From Sarcophilus harrisii (Eukaryota; Chordata; Mammalia; Dasyuromorphia; Dasyuridae): DNA of 64,000 nucleotides. Positions 45,603 through 57,784 of this stretch are shown in pieces. Below the pieces are notes generated by a model, which was not told where the DNA came from, made no database searches, and worked only from the letters and a program-made list of their open reading frames with translations. The translations under genes and the position numbers were made by a program. Every line of letters starts with the position of its first letter. Within the stretch, counting starts at the first letter, position 1. The stretch lies in contig NC_045426.1 in NCBI RefSeq assembly GCF_902635505.1, positions 331,938,374-332,002,373 on the forward strand. Reading direction: 5' to 3'.

Positions 45603-46040
45603 GTTCTCTTCTTCTCTTTTCCATTTCATCATTTATATTCTTGTTATCATCTCAAATTGTTGCTATAGACCCTTTCCAAATCCATCCTGCAACAAACTGC
45701 CTATTAGATATTTCTAAAGCACACTTCTGATCTTGCAATCTCACTGCTCAGGAACTGTTGTGCTTCCTTCTTGCTTCAAGGATAAAAAGCAAACTCCTCC
45801 ATTTAACCTTTAAAAACTTTTATTTTCTAGGTTTAGTCAACACTTCCAGGATTATTGCATACTATTCTCCACCCATTCTACAATCAATGTAAATGGACCT
45901 ATTTGCTATTCTCCATACACCATATGTATATTTTCCCTCTCTATGACTTTGCATAATCTGTCTCCCATATCCAGAATTCATTCCTTTCTCACCACCTTGA
46001 AAAATCCCTTTTGCTCTTTCTCTGAATCTATTTATTGTTA
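45603..46040 (+). mobile_element. L2-type LINE 3' region
   Basis: Sense L2 3'-region text: ccaaatccatcctgcaacaa, tctaaagcacacttctgatc, ttcaaggataaaaagcaaac, cctccatttaacctttaaaa. The order agrees with known marsupial L2 3' parts. Decayed. Confidence 0.6.
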
Positions 46041-46048
46041 ACATTTGG

Positions 46049-46084
46049 TTAAGAACCACCACACTTTAGTGTGGTGGTTCTTAA
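46049..46084. repeat. Perfect hairpin, 17-bp arms and 2-base loop
   Basis: Left arm ttaagaaccaccacact, right arm agtgtggtggttcttaa. The outer parts (ggttaagaacc and ggttcttaa) look like the terminal repeats of the MITE family at 26575, 28498 and 53436, placed back to back. The right arm continues with tctggagtcc, as a MITE left end does. Confidence 0.85.
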
Positions 46085-46089
46085 TCTGG

Positions 46090-46172
46090 AGTCCATTAAA
46101 TATGTTGATAGTTTTCCTGATATCTCCTGCTGAGAAATTGTTATAATTTCTTTGCTAATATTTTGTTTTCCA
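46090..46172 (-). mobile_element. L1 ORF2 scrap
   Basis: tgttgatagttttcctgata through gctaatattttgtttt matches the reverse L1 text at 11260-11330. Confidence 0.65.
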
Positions 46173-46177
46173 CTCCA

Positions 46178-47035
46178 ATTTCACCCAACAATGCATGAAT
46201 GTCAAAATAATATTTTAAATACCTGCAATAAAACACATAGGTTAACAAAGAAAACAATGCATTGTTGGGTGGATTTGTGAAATTATCCAACCATTTTGAA
46301 GAACAATCTAAAATATTCCCAAAGGGCTATAAAACGTATCCTTTAATCCAGCAGTGTTTTGCTGGGTCTATAAGAGATTATAAAAGAAGAAAAAGGTCCC
46401 ATATGTGCAAAAATGTTGTGTAGCTACCTTTTTTATAGTGGCAAAATACTAGAAATTTGAGTGGATGCCCAACAATTGAGGAATAGCTGAATAAGTTATG
46501 GTATATGAATGCAATGGAATTTTATCGTCCTATAAAAAATAATGAGCAGGCTGATTTCAGAAAAGCCTGAAAGGACTTGTATGAACTGATGCTAACTGAA
46601 GTAAGCAGAATCAAGAGAACACTGCACATAGTACCAATAATATTATGTGATGATCAAGTAATGGATTTGGCTCTTCTCAATGATGAGGTGATTCAATGCA
46701 ATTCTAATAGACTTACCATCTGAATCCAGAGAGAGAACTCAGGAGACTGAATATGGATTGAAGCAAAATATTTTCACTTTTTGTTTCTTTCTTTTTTTCT
46801 TTTTTCTTTAGCATGGGTTTTTCCCTTTTGGTCTGATTTTTCTTCTATAACATGATAAATATGGAAATATGTTTAAAAGAATTATACATATTTAATCTTT
46901 ATCAGATTACTTGTTATTTTGGGGAGGAGAGAAGTAAGGAAGGGAGGGAGAAAAATTTGGAACATAAAGTCTTTAAAAAACGAATGTTGAAAACCATCTT
47001 TACATATATTTGGAAAATACAATTCTCTTGAAAAT
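46178..47035 (+). mobile_element. L1 3' end (ORF2 C-terminus and 3' UTR)
   Basis: Begins in the ORF2 C-terminal region (aacaatgcattgttgggtgg, cccaaagggctataaaacg), passes gaggaatagctgaataagtt and ccagagagagaactcaggag, and reaches the 3' UTR (ataacatgataaatatggaa). Many changes; old. Confidence 0.8.
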
Positions 47036-47239
47036 ATATCATTCTGAGAAATACATATGTTTCATCAAGATGCTAAAAATAAAAAAGCCTATAACATACA
47101 AAAAGAAGTAGTTCAAAAAAATTCTGGGATGAGAATGAGAATTCCCAAATCCTAATTATTGTTGCATCACTAACTTTCTGGGCTTTTGATGGTTTGTCAA
47201 TTCATTTTTGAGGTGTCATTTTCTCATATTTTTGTCCAG

Positions 47240-47565
47240 GAGACTGGATTAGCATTTCTAGTACAATACTTAATATCATTGATATTAATGAGCATTTTTA
47301 TTTCATTCTTGATCTTATTGGAAAGCTTATAACTTATTCCCATTACAGATAATTCTACCTGATATTTTGACATAGATGCTTCTTATTGTTTTAAGGAAAA
47401 ATGCATTCATACCTATGCTTTGAAGAATTTTTAATAAGACTGTAGTGTTACATTTTGACAAAAACTTTGACTGCACCTATTGAGATAATTAATCATTTGA
47501 TTTTGATATTTTTGTTATGGATATAATCAATTATGTAAATAGTTCTACAAATCTGAAGATTTTTT
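47240..47565 (-). mobile_element. L1 ORF2 fragment, reversed
   Basis: gcatttctagtacaatactt, ttattggaaagcttataact, tattgagataattaatcatt: reverse L1 reverse transcriptase region, compare 10990-11270. Its order relative to the scrap at 46090 is not collinear with L1, so the two are separate insertions or rearranged. Confidence 0.7.
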
Positions 47566-47574
47566 TATAACCAT

Positions 47575-47820
47575 GTTATTTATGCCTTTATCTATGACAT
47601 TAATGAAAATGTCAGGCAACACAAGAACAAGAATAGTTCCAGGAGGCCCATATTCAAACTGACAGTGAACCATTAATGACATCTAACTCAATCTACTCAA
47701 TCAATTGTGAATACATCTAACAGAATCATCATATGACTTAGGTCTCTCCAGTTTTTCCATAAGAGTAACAAGAGAGTTCTACCCAAATGTTTTGAAAAAA
47801 ATAGTAAAAAGTAAAATATT
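47575..47820 (-). mobile_element. CR1/L3-type LINE fragment
   Basis: tgcctttatctatgacatta, aggaggcccatattcaaact and ggtctctccagtttttccat match the CR1/L3 copies at 33700-34000 and 58930-59200. Confidence 0.65.
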
Positions 47821-49464
47821 ATGGGAACAGAGTATTTAATAAATAATATTTAATTACCTAAGTTGCAAGTCAGAACTATTTGATTAGAAACAAGAGATGC
47901 TGCAATCTTTGCTTGTTTGCCATTTAATTTAAATATATTAATTGCATGTAAGTAAAATTTTGTTGACCACTGCTGTATTGCTGCATTTTAGTGATAACAT
48001 CATTCTCAGTTACAATTTTAACACCTATTATGTTGCAATGACTTGAAAAGTAGACTTTTATGTGTTTAAGATTCTTTATGTTTAATAATTACAGTAACTC
48101 AAGGAATATAAAATAAGACTCTGAATAATAGAAATACATTCTTATTGTAAGAATATTATAAGTTTTTTATTGCAAATTGAAATGGAATTGGGAAAATACA
48201 AAGTGATAATCAGCAGGTAAATCCTGAAAAAAATGCAGTCAGTACTTTGTGAATTCAAATTCACAAACTGAAATTCAAAAATCCAGTAGGGGAATATTAT
48301 CTTGAAAGTAATCTCTAAAATATCCTCTAAGGAAGATGAGGAAATTAAAACATGAGGAAAATTTATGGTGTGAGAAGTCTTATTAGTAGAAAAACTTAGA
48401 CCCTAAGCTTAAATTAGATAAAGATGTTTTCTAACTGGATGGTACTGGTCACAGACCTCATGCAACAAAGATATTTTAAATATCTATATTAGAAATCTTC
48501 TCAAGGCAGTATCAGAAAAGGTATAAACTAGGTTTAGAATTACTAAACTGGGAATAATTTGATATTATTAAAAGCCTAGCAGACCTCTGAACTAGATAGC
48601 TCTTAATAAAATTTACCAGATGACCCATTTTTTTTAAAATTTGTGATATCTCTAAGATCAGAGAAACGCCAAATCACAGATCAAGAGTTTTTACAAAAGC
48701 TAGAGGGATGTTTTAGTCTGCTTTACATGGTGACATAATATTAACTAAACTGGATAAGACCATTCAATAAAAAGACCTGCTATCCAAGTTTGTGATTCAA
48801 GAGAAGAAAAAGAGAAAACAATAATAAAAAAGCATCTATATAGCACTGACTTCCTTCTTTGGATAGATTGTGACCATCCCTTTAGTAACATTACTTAATT
48901 TTTGTCAAGAATTATAATTAGACTCCCTCATGCAGTTTCCATTTTAGTGTCATTTTTGAGATTTGAATCACTTGACCTTTTTCACCCTTAGTTCCCTTTT
49001 GGTTTATATACAATCCTCAAATATTCATGGCACTGCCTAAACAGTTATAACAATATTTTTCAATTGTATGTAAATAGATGTCATGTTGACTATGTAATTT
49101 GGATTCATGATATCATATTCTAAACATCATATTAAACTTTTAAATTATTTTTTCCTAAACAATGAAAAAACATAAATGAGAACTTAGGCATACAGATAAT
49201 TAGAATACCAATAATACCATGGTAAATATTTTAAAAGGAATATAGAAGATTGATATATCATAAGGAAGAAATGGTTTCTAAAAGAGGCTATATGTAGCAG
49301 TTGTCATTGTATAGGAACCTTGATAAGGAGAAGGTAGGAAAAAAACAAACAAAATAGGATTTCACATCATAAATCATAAATCAGTAATAAAAAGATATTA
49401 GTTTATGTTACTTTTAACTCATAATATAATGAGTCAAAAGATAATTGAATGATAAAAACTACAT

Positions 49465-49750
49465 AACTGGGAGGGGCCTCAGAAGTCATCTACTACAATA
49501 TAGTCAAATTATAAACCTTCTCTTCAAAACTCTCAATAAATATGCATCAAACTTCTGATCAAACATCCCTGAGTCATAGGAAAAGCATTATATTATGAAG
49601 CAATCAGTCTCAGGTTCATGTTTGAACACTTCTAATTGTGAGAAAGTTTCCCTTTGTTGAACTGAAATCTACCAATATTTATGATTTTTCTTCTCTTTTC
49701 CTCCATTTTCACAAAGTAATTTAGAGCCTGATTCTGAACCATCAAGAAGA
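49465..49750 (-). mobile_element. CR1/L3-type LINE fragment
   Basis: aggggcctcagaagtcatct, aacttctgatcaaacatccc, and ttctaattgtgagaaagttt are antisense CR1/L3 3' text; the same piece recurs at 63560-63770. Confidence 0.6.
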
Positions 49751-52279
49751 GAACCACAAAATGTCAGATTTCAGATACCCAGACTTTCCTTAAGGTAATA
49801 TATGTAGAATATATTTACTTATGTAAATAGGTCTAATTTTACATAATTAATATTGCTTCTAAAAGGAGGAGTGACCTCAATCATTATGAAGAACCTGCAC
49901 TGCAATACAAAGAACTTTATTTAGAAATTAGGAGCTGAAAGAATGTTGGGAAAAAGTAACAATATTGAGAAGAGAATCATTATCACACCAGTAAAAAGGT
50001 AAAGAATTGCTTTCATCTGTTAGAAATATAACAAGGAAGAAAAGAGTTACTGAAGATACTTCACTAGAAAGTTGGTCATTTTTCTAATACTTTTCAAGTT
50101 CAATTTTCATAGAAACTGGAATCCTGTTATATAATTATAAAAGGTAACTTGCTTAAATCATCAAACAGAAACCACAAATAGAGGTTCTACTTCTCAGAGG
50201 AGGTGATCCAGTTTAGCTCAATAACCCTCTTGGATCATGGAGAAAAGAGATTCTAGCTTTGGTGGTTCTCTTTGGCCTGCCTGTCCATTCCATTTTGGCA
50301 GATATGGCCCCTGTTTTCAGAGATGCGTCAAGCCTCAGATTATATTTATCAGTGCCAGCGAATAGCCACATAAATGGATAAAGAAAACCAACATGAATAT
50401 ATAGATTTCATATAGATAGTACAGTACTCTAAAAATCAGAGGGGAAATAAGGAATATAGTCATATCTAATATAGTGTTTAAGATGTATTTTGAAGGAGAA
50501 AAAGAATCCTAGGAAACAAACTTGAAGAGAATATACATCCTAGACAAAGGAGAATGGCAATTTAAACTCAAGATAATGGGAAATGGAACGGTATTTGTGA
50601 GGAACAGATGCCTGGATTAAACTAACAGACCTAAATGGGGCTGTAGAAGTTGAGGCAGTAAAAGAAATAATAATAGTAGCTTGAAATGGTGCTATGATTA
50701 AAGGAAAGTTTCCTATAGAATGGAAGAGATGTGAACATTCTTTGCAGAGGCAAAAGAATCAGTTGAATGGGTGAGTTAGAAATTAATCCTATTTGATAGA
50801 GCAAGGATTAGAGAGAGGGGTGATTTAAAAAAAAAAAAGGGATGACATCAAGAACATAGGTGGAAAGGTTAAATTTAGAAGTCTAATAAGCTTAGTATAA
50901 TCAGGTCATTAGGATATTTTTCTTAAACCTTTTAAAAGTTGTTAAGTCTCACAGTTTCTCCATACAACTTTAAATTACTTCAGGGATTACAGAATCCCTC
51001 AGAACATTGAAAAGGAAGCTGATGGAGGGACAAATTGGCATACAGATCCAGTAATTAAGTCTTTGAAACTCTCCAGGGGCCACAGTGTAGAGCAAACATG
51101 GAAAGAAAAACTACAAACATACAATTCCTCTCCACATAAGTTAATATAATCATTAAAGAGTAAAAGTTGAAAAACTCTCTTGACTCTGACAAGATTTCAC
51201 CATATTACAGAATTGTAGAAACCTTACCCATTGATCTGACAATATGACAGGAAAAAATGATAAAAGTCAGTATAGAAAAAATAGTTTTTCAGGAAAAAAA
51301 TGTTTCAGAATATAATTAAATAAAAGTGTAGGAAACTTTAGAGATGGCTAAAGGCACTAAGGCATGTTTTGAAATGTTTAAAGTGGCTTTTTATTTGTTC
51401 ACAAAGTTGAAAAAACAGCAACTAAAGGAGTTGTTAAGAATGGAGGAGAAGATGAAGATTCTTCTAAGTTAAAAGATAAATGAAGATCATGGGTGCTATC
51501 CCAGGAAGGGTCCTGTTCAGAGATGAAAGCATTAGTATGAAATGGAAATTGAATTAAGGTAGAAATAAATATTGATAGGAATGAGAATGGAAGGCAGATA
51601 GCACCTAATGGAAAATCCTTCCGTGGAAGTCATCTAAACTCCAAGTGAAGAAATTCCAAAGCAAACTGAGCAGGACACATGAAGAATTATTTTTTCCTGA
51701 GTTAGAAAGAATATATTATTTTGATATCTCTTGTCTCATTCATGAAGGATTGTAACATCAAGTCACCTTTTATTAAGTTATATCATTGGCATTATAAGCC
51801 TTAGATTCTCTCTAGATCCTCATTTCCTCATCAATTAAATCAGTTGTTTGAACAAGACTAAATATAAATCTTTAGAATCTTTATCTATATCTATACTTCT
51901 GAAGTTTTAATTCTAGATTCTAAAGTTCCTTCCATTTCTAGCATTCTATATACTAATTACATTTGAACTCCATCATTCTATAAGTTGTGATCTAGGGTGC
52001 ATTTCAGCTGTGATATTTCATGTCCTATGTTTTTTGTTTCCTTCTATGTGTAACATTTAATTTCTTTTCAGGTTTTTCATTTTGTGTTCTACATTCTTAT
52101 GCTCTCTCTAGTCTTTCCTTTCTATGTTTTGTACTATAAGATATTACATTCTAAGTCTTGCATTTAGAATAGTGTATTATCTGACTCCTACCAGTTCTAA
52201 CATTTTATCATTCTATGGTTCACTGTTACTGAATGAAAGAATTTGGTATCTAAGTCAGAGGACACAATAATACCTCAGA

Positions 52280-53070
52280 GGAAAAAATATAATAAAGATG
52301 ACAATACTACCTACACTAATCTATTTATTTAGTGCTATACCAATCAGACTCCCAGGAAACTATTTTAATGACCTAGAAAAATTAACAGCAAAATTCATAT
52401 GGAAGAACAAAAGGTCAAGAATTTCAAGGGAACTAATAAAAAAAATCAAATGAAGGCGGCCTAGCTGTACCTGATCTAAAACTATATTATAAAGCCAATT
52501 CTTATTGGCTAAGAAATAGATTAGTTGATCAGTGGAATAGGTTAGATTCACAGGCAAAATAGTCAATAACTATAGCAATCTAGTGTTTGACAACCCCAAA
52601 GATCCCAATTTTTGGAATAAGAATTCACTATTTGACAAAAACTACTGGGAAAACTGGAAATTAGTAGGCAGAAATGAGGCACTTAACACCATACACCAAA
52701 CAAACAAAGAGAAGATCTAATTCAGTTCCTTGATCAATTATGGACAGAATCAGCTACCCACAGAGAAGGAACACAGAGAAGGAACAGAGAAATGAATGAG
52801 AACTACTTGCATTTTTGTTTTTCTTCCCAGGTTATTTTTACCTTCTGAATTCAATTCTTCTTGTGCAACAAAAGAACTGTATGGATCTGCATACATATAT
52901 TATATCTAGGATATACTTTAACATGTTTAACATGTATACGACTGCCTACCATCTAGGGGAGGAGTGGAAGGAGGGAAGGGAAAACTTGGAACAGAGTGAG
53001 TGCAAAGGACAATGTTGTAAAAAATTACCTATGCATATGTTCTGTCAATAAAAAGCTATAATTTTTAAAG
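52280..53070 (+). mobile_element. L1 with internal deletion (mid ORF2 joined to 3' UTR)
   Basis: First part is ORF2 downstream of the reverse transcriptase: [20 protein letters not shown] then [14 protein letters not shown]. From about 52775 the sequence jumps to the 3' UTR (cttgtgcaacaaaagaactg, ctaccatctaggggaggagt) and ends in tcaataaaaagctataattt. The ORF2 C-terminal domain is missing. At the paralogous site unit 3 has about 1 kb of unit sequence (25250-26210) instead. Confidence 0.8.
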
Positions 53071-53435
53071 AAAAGAATTTCAAGGGTTTTCCCTTACCAA
53101 GATCAATACCACTACATATATCATTGATACCATTTCCTTTAGGACCTTACTCCTTCAGTTATAATCTTTTCTCTTATTCATCTTCAGTATCTCTCTATAC
53201 ATGGACCCTTTCTCTCTCTTTATTCAAAAAAATAATGTCTTAATATTTTACAAAGAAAGAAAAAACTTTTCTTGCTACCCCTCTCAACATAATATTTTAT
53301 CTTTCTACAATGTCAAACTTCTAAAACACAGAGTCTAAAATCTTATCTACAGTTCTTATGAACCTATTCCTTCATAAAATCCTTATAATCTGGCTATTTT
53401 CCCCACAACTTTACTGCAATTGCTTTGTCTAAATG

Positions 53436-53939
53436 AAAGGTTCTTAACCTGAAGTCCACAGATCTCTAAAGGATCCATGAACAAATTTCAGGGCTGTGGT
53501 TTTATTTTTAGTATCTCCGAAACTACATTTCAATACAAATGGTTTCCTTTGTAATCTGTTATATTTTATTGTATTCATTTAAAAGTATTATTCTGAGAAG
53601 AGGTCCATTTTTATAGTTGTTCAGTAAGTTTCAGTCTTGTCTGACTATCCATAACTCCATTTGAGTTCTCTTAGCAAAGGTACTAGAAGATGTATGTGGT
53701 TTTTTTTCTCCGGGTAATTTTGGAAATGGAGAATTGAAGCAAAAATGGCTAAGTGACTTGCCCAGGATCACACAGCTGGTAAGTGTCTGAGATCAGATTT
53801 GAACTCACAAAGCTGACTCTTCCTGAATCCTGGCCCAGCACTCTGCACTATGGTATTACCTACCTGCCAAAGAACTCCATGGGCTTCATCAAATTGCCAA
53901 AAGGGTCCAGAGATTAAAAAAAAAAGTTAAGAATCCCTG
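53436..53939. mobile_element. MITE-like DNA transposon with SINE inserted (paralogue of 26575)
   Basis: Ends aaaggttcttaacctgaag and agttaagaatccctg form inverted repeats. Interior caaatggtttcctttgtaat, tattattctgagaagaggtc. It holds a SINE at the same point as its unit 3 counterpart. Confidence 0.65.
53611..53868 (-). repeat. MAR1-type SINE inside the MITE
   Basis: Nearly complete reversed copy: tagttgttcagtaagtttca, cttgcccaggatcacacagc, agatcagatttgaactcaca, cctggcccagcactctgcac, ending near ctacctgcc. Better preserved at its 5' end than the unit 3 copy. Confidence 0.88.
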
Positions 53940-53999
53940 CTTTGAAGTAACTGCAGAACATGTTAAATTTATTGTCAAATAAAATCTCTTTTTTTCTGT

Positions 54000-54230
54000 C
54001 ATATCCTTGATTTTGATGAAGTATTTGATACTGTGGTCCACTAAAACTTCAACTCAGTACTCTATTCCTTCAGCTTTGATGACTTTGTCCTCTTAGTTCT
54101 CCAGTTCTGTCTTCAACCATGTTCTCTTTCTTGGCTCTTCAATTTTTACCTATCCTTTAAATAACGTTTTCATGGTTACTCTCTCCTTTCTCTCTATACT
54201 TGCTTTTCAGATGAATGAAGGTTGTCTGTC
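54000..54230 (+). mobile_element. L2 LINE fragment (paralogue of 27050-27290)
   Basis: ttgatgaagtatttgatact with the reverse transcriptase FDTV-like motif, then ttctccagttctgtcttcaa. The rest of the L2 seen in unit 3 is deleted here. Confidence 0.65.
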
Positions 54231-55022
54231 TTCCTCTCTAAATTGTTTAAAAGTTTAGTTTCCTTTTAAAATACTTTAAAATAAGCCTAGTATCTTAAGT
54301 TTAAGAATTCTATTTCCCTGGAAATTACTTTTAATTGAAACTAACATATTATTCTCTACATCATTTATTCTCCTTAGAACATGAGTGGAAATATGTTATA
54401 TCTTAAGTTCAGAAGTATATTTTTTTTCTGTGAATTGCTGCATGTCAAGGAAGTCTATTATTTCTGCTGTACTAACAAGAAAAATGGACTCTATCAACCA
54501 ACTTTCCTTATAGCAAGATGGAGAGAAAAGTTGTTGCTAACTAAAAATATCCAACTAATCCTATTATTTTTATGCCTATGATATTACTGACTTTTTAACC
54601 AATAATATTGTTTTCTAGCTGTGATATGCATCTTTGTTCTGTGCATCCCAGAAAAAACCTATATAAAGCTAGCTCACCTTATTTTTGTGGACTTTGGGTT
54701 TACTGAGAAGCTGAGAGATGGCATTCATTGTTCATTGCTAGCCTTATCAATGAATTGGTGGTACTTGGAATTTTCTGATTCACATCACTTTAATTTCAAC
54801 TATGAAACTGTCCACAAATTTTCTTATTGTTTATATGTGAATAACTTTAGTTGTCAATTCAAATGGTACTGAAATCAAATATCATGATGAACAAAGGAGA
54901 AAATATTTTTAGAAATACAAATGTGAATCACATTAGAAATATATATATGAATGAATTTATCATTCCAATTTACATGAGCTGTTGATTTCCCTAAATTTTT
55001 TAGGTGATCTATATACAGTGAT

Positions 55023-55946
55023 ATGAAAAGGGGAATTATACAGTTGTGGCAGAATTTTTTCTGGTAGGACTTTCTAATTACCAGCCCTCCCAATGCTTCT
55101 TTATGTACTCTACCTATAAGGTAGACAATTATACTGGGAAACAGTATCCTCATTATCATCAGCATCTGGGATCCCCACCTTCACACCCCTATGTAGTTTT
55201 CCTTGGGAACCTCTCCTTTATGGACATCTACTATACATCTTCCTCAATCTCTCAAATGTTAGTTAGTTTTACATCTGAAAGAAAATCCATCACTTTCATT
55301 TGATATGCCCTGAAGTTGGTTATTTCTCTTGGATTGGGTTGCACAGAATGCATTCTCTTTGCAGTGATAGCTTTTTACAGTTATGTAATCATCTGTAATC
55401 CCCTAAGATATAGCATCATCATGAACAAGAAACTCTGTATGCAGATGGCTGCTTGGACCTGGATCACAGGCTTTCTGAACTCTTTGGTACAAACTGTTCT
55501 TGTTATGATAATGTCTTTGTGTGGAAACATAATTGATCACCTTGCCTGTGAAATTCTTGCTCTTTTCAAGCTTATCTATGGAGACATCTCTATTTGTCAT
55601 TACAGTAGGAAGTATAGTTTTCCTAGTCATGCCTTTGATACTCATTTTCTTCTCCTATATATTCATCCTCTCCACCATTCTGAGGATCAACTCTAGTAAA
55701 GAGAGGAAGAAAGCCTTTTCCACTTGCTCAGTCCATCTGTCCGTAGTGATGTTGTTCTATGGTTCTGCTAGTTTCATGTACGTGAAACCCCAGTCCAAAG
55801 ACATTAAGCTTTTTGATGAACTCTTTGGATTATTTTATTGAGTGCATTCCAATGCTGAACCCCATCATCTACAGCCTGAGAAATAAAGAGGTAAAACAGA
55901 GTGTGAAGAAAGTGTAATCAGAAATCTGTTTTTAAGGAGAATGTGA
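55023..55946 (+). pseudogene. Olfactory receptor family 13 pseudogene (OR13D1-like)
   Basis: Paralogue of the intact OR at 29928 and alignable end to end. The ATG is kept at 55023, but one base is lost in codon 2 (atgaaaagg against atggaaaag), so the frame is wrong at once. Further damage: a changed stretch with frame loss at TM1 near 55100-55190; a stop just after KSITFI (55301); frame loss near 55600 in TM5, where two frames overlap; and a stop before the PMLNP motif at 55839. The DRY motif reads FYSYVIIC rather than FDRYVAIC, so even a corrected frame would lack the key arginine. Preserved parts: [52 protein letters not shown]. The acceptor AG at 55002-55003 remains. Confidence 0.93.
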
Positions 55947-56919
55947 AATATGAGGCTGACAATTGGCCTCTTTTGTGTAGGAACCTTCTCCTTGGTATGC
56001 AAAGCCATGACCAATATCCTTGATATCATTAGGATAAGAGTAATTGAAAAACCTCACATCAGATTTCCATCATTTTTTATCCAAAATAAACATTTCTGAA
56101 GCATAGTTCTACTGCTAGGGCCTGCTAATTCCCTGACCTGTACCTCTGCTTGATTTTCTGGACTTGATGATATATTTTGTTAAATTATCATACATATATA
56201 TCTAATAATTTGTGGTTAGTTAAGAAATTAACTTTTGATTTCAAATGCCTAATCACTGATTTCACAGATTTATTAGAAACAGTTGGCAAAATCTTAAGAT
56301 TTCTATATAAAAGTAGGGATTATATTTATATATTCATTTAGTCAACAGGTTTACTGAGTCTGGCCAATGTGCTATCTTAGGAAAAAAATAATAAAAGATA
56401 TAATTTCTTTCTATTTTCCAGGGGTTTTAATATAAAGAGATTGTATAACAAAACAAAGTCAAAGTTGTCCAAAGATCTGAGATCAACTAATCCATCTCAT
56501 GCTAAACTAAGAACCCAGTCTATTATATACCAAACAGATTTTCAGCCTTTACCTCCCAACCTAGAGTGAGAGTAACTCATTATCTACTAAGTCAACCTAT
56601 TACATTATTGAATATCTCTAATCTAAGTATTTAAGGAAACAATATGAAGATATTTCTCTTATTTTTGCAACTTCCATTGTTTGCTTTGAGTTCTGTTCTC
56701 TAGATGTAAGCAATTAATCATTAAATTGACATTTATTGACTACTTACTTAATGTACTGATTCCCTTAATTAACTGGTTTTATTTTATTGAAATGTATAAA
56801 AACCTATCTCTCCTATTTTGGGGTCCAGACATAAGCTAAGAAGGGCTGACTCCAATTTATTGAGGTTATAATGCTTAATAAATTGATATACCCAAAAGAT
56901 CAAATGTTTGTTTCCTCAC

Positions 56920-56927
56920 TAATTTCA
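56920..56927. repeat. Target-site duplication, left copy (8 bp)
   Basis: taatttca, repeated at 57117-57124 around the L1 end. Short, but supported by the empty paralogous site. Confidence 0.65.
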
Positions 56928-57116
56928 ACATTCTGTGGAAATATGTGTAGAAGAATTGCACATATTTAACATATATTAGATTACTTTCTATCTGGAAGAG
57001 AGTAAGGAAAGGGAGGGAGAAAGAAGGATTTGGAACACAAGGTTTTACAGGGGGTAATGTTAAAGACTATCTTTGTATGTATTTTGAAAATAAAAAGCTA
57101 TTATTGAAAAAAAAAG
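56928..57116 (+). mobile_element. Short L1 3' end insertion
   Basis: acatatttaacatatattag, gagtaaggaaagggagggag, gaaaataaaaagctattatt, and an A tail. The unit 3 counterpart (32755-32785) reads straight through without it, so it arrived after the duplication or was unique to this copy. Confidence 0.85.
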
Positions 57117-57224
57117 TAATTTCATCTTTCACCCATCACTCTGTGTACTAGATATTGGGTTAAGTATTGAAGATGTAAAGAAAATAATGTGAAAATTCAG
57201 TACTTGTACTCTCAAATAGTTTGC

Positions 57225-57500
57225 CTGATACAAATCCTATTCTACATGACACTACCTTCAAATACTTGAAGATAATTAGGTCCTCTCTGTATCTTCTTTT
57301 ATTGAAGCTAAAAATCCCCACAACGTTTTCTAATATGGCTTGACCTCAGTATCCCTCATCCTCTTAGTCACTCTCTTTTGCACACTCCACACCGTATCAG
57401 CTTCTTTCCAAAAATACAATGATCAGTATGTTATATAATATTACAGATATTGACTGACCATGGAAAATTATAGGAAAGATATCTTTATAATCCTGCATAC
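57225..57500 (-). mobile_element. CR1/L3-type LINE fragment
   Basis: ccttcaaatacttgaagata, tcctctctgtatcttctttt, cactctcttttgcacactcc: antisense CR1/L3 text also known from other CR1 copies in this window. Confidence 0.6.
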
Positions 57501-57784
57501 AATGCACAATATCACAATTTTAGAATCTCTGCCAATAATGATAATGAGGCCAACCAAACATAATCATTATGGTTACCATTTCCTTTTTTAAAATGTGCAC
57601 TAAACTCTCCTTTAATAATCTATTCTATATAATGTTTTCAGTTCTTGGTAAAAAAAAAAAAGTAAGATATAAATAAGCAAAGAATTCTCACCTTACCAAA
57701 CACAAGAAAGCCAAAAAAATTTATAGATAAAATTCATTTGAACAATGTGATGGGGAATTTAATGATAAAAAGACTATTTAATGA

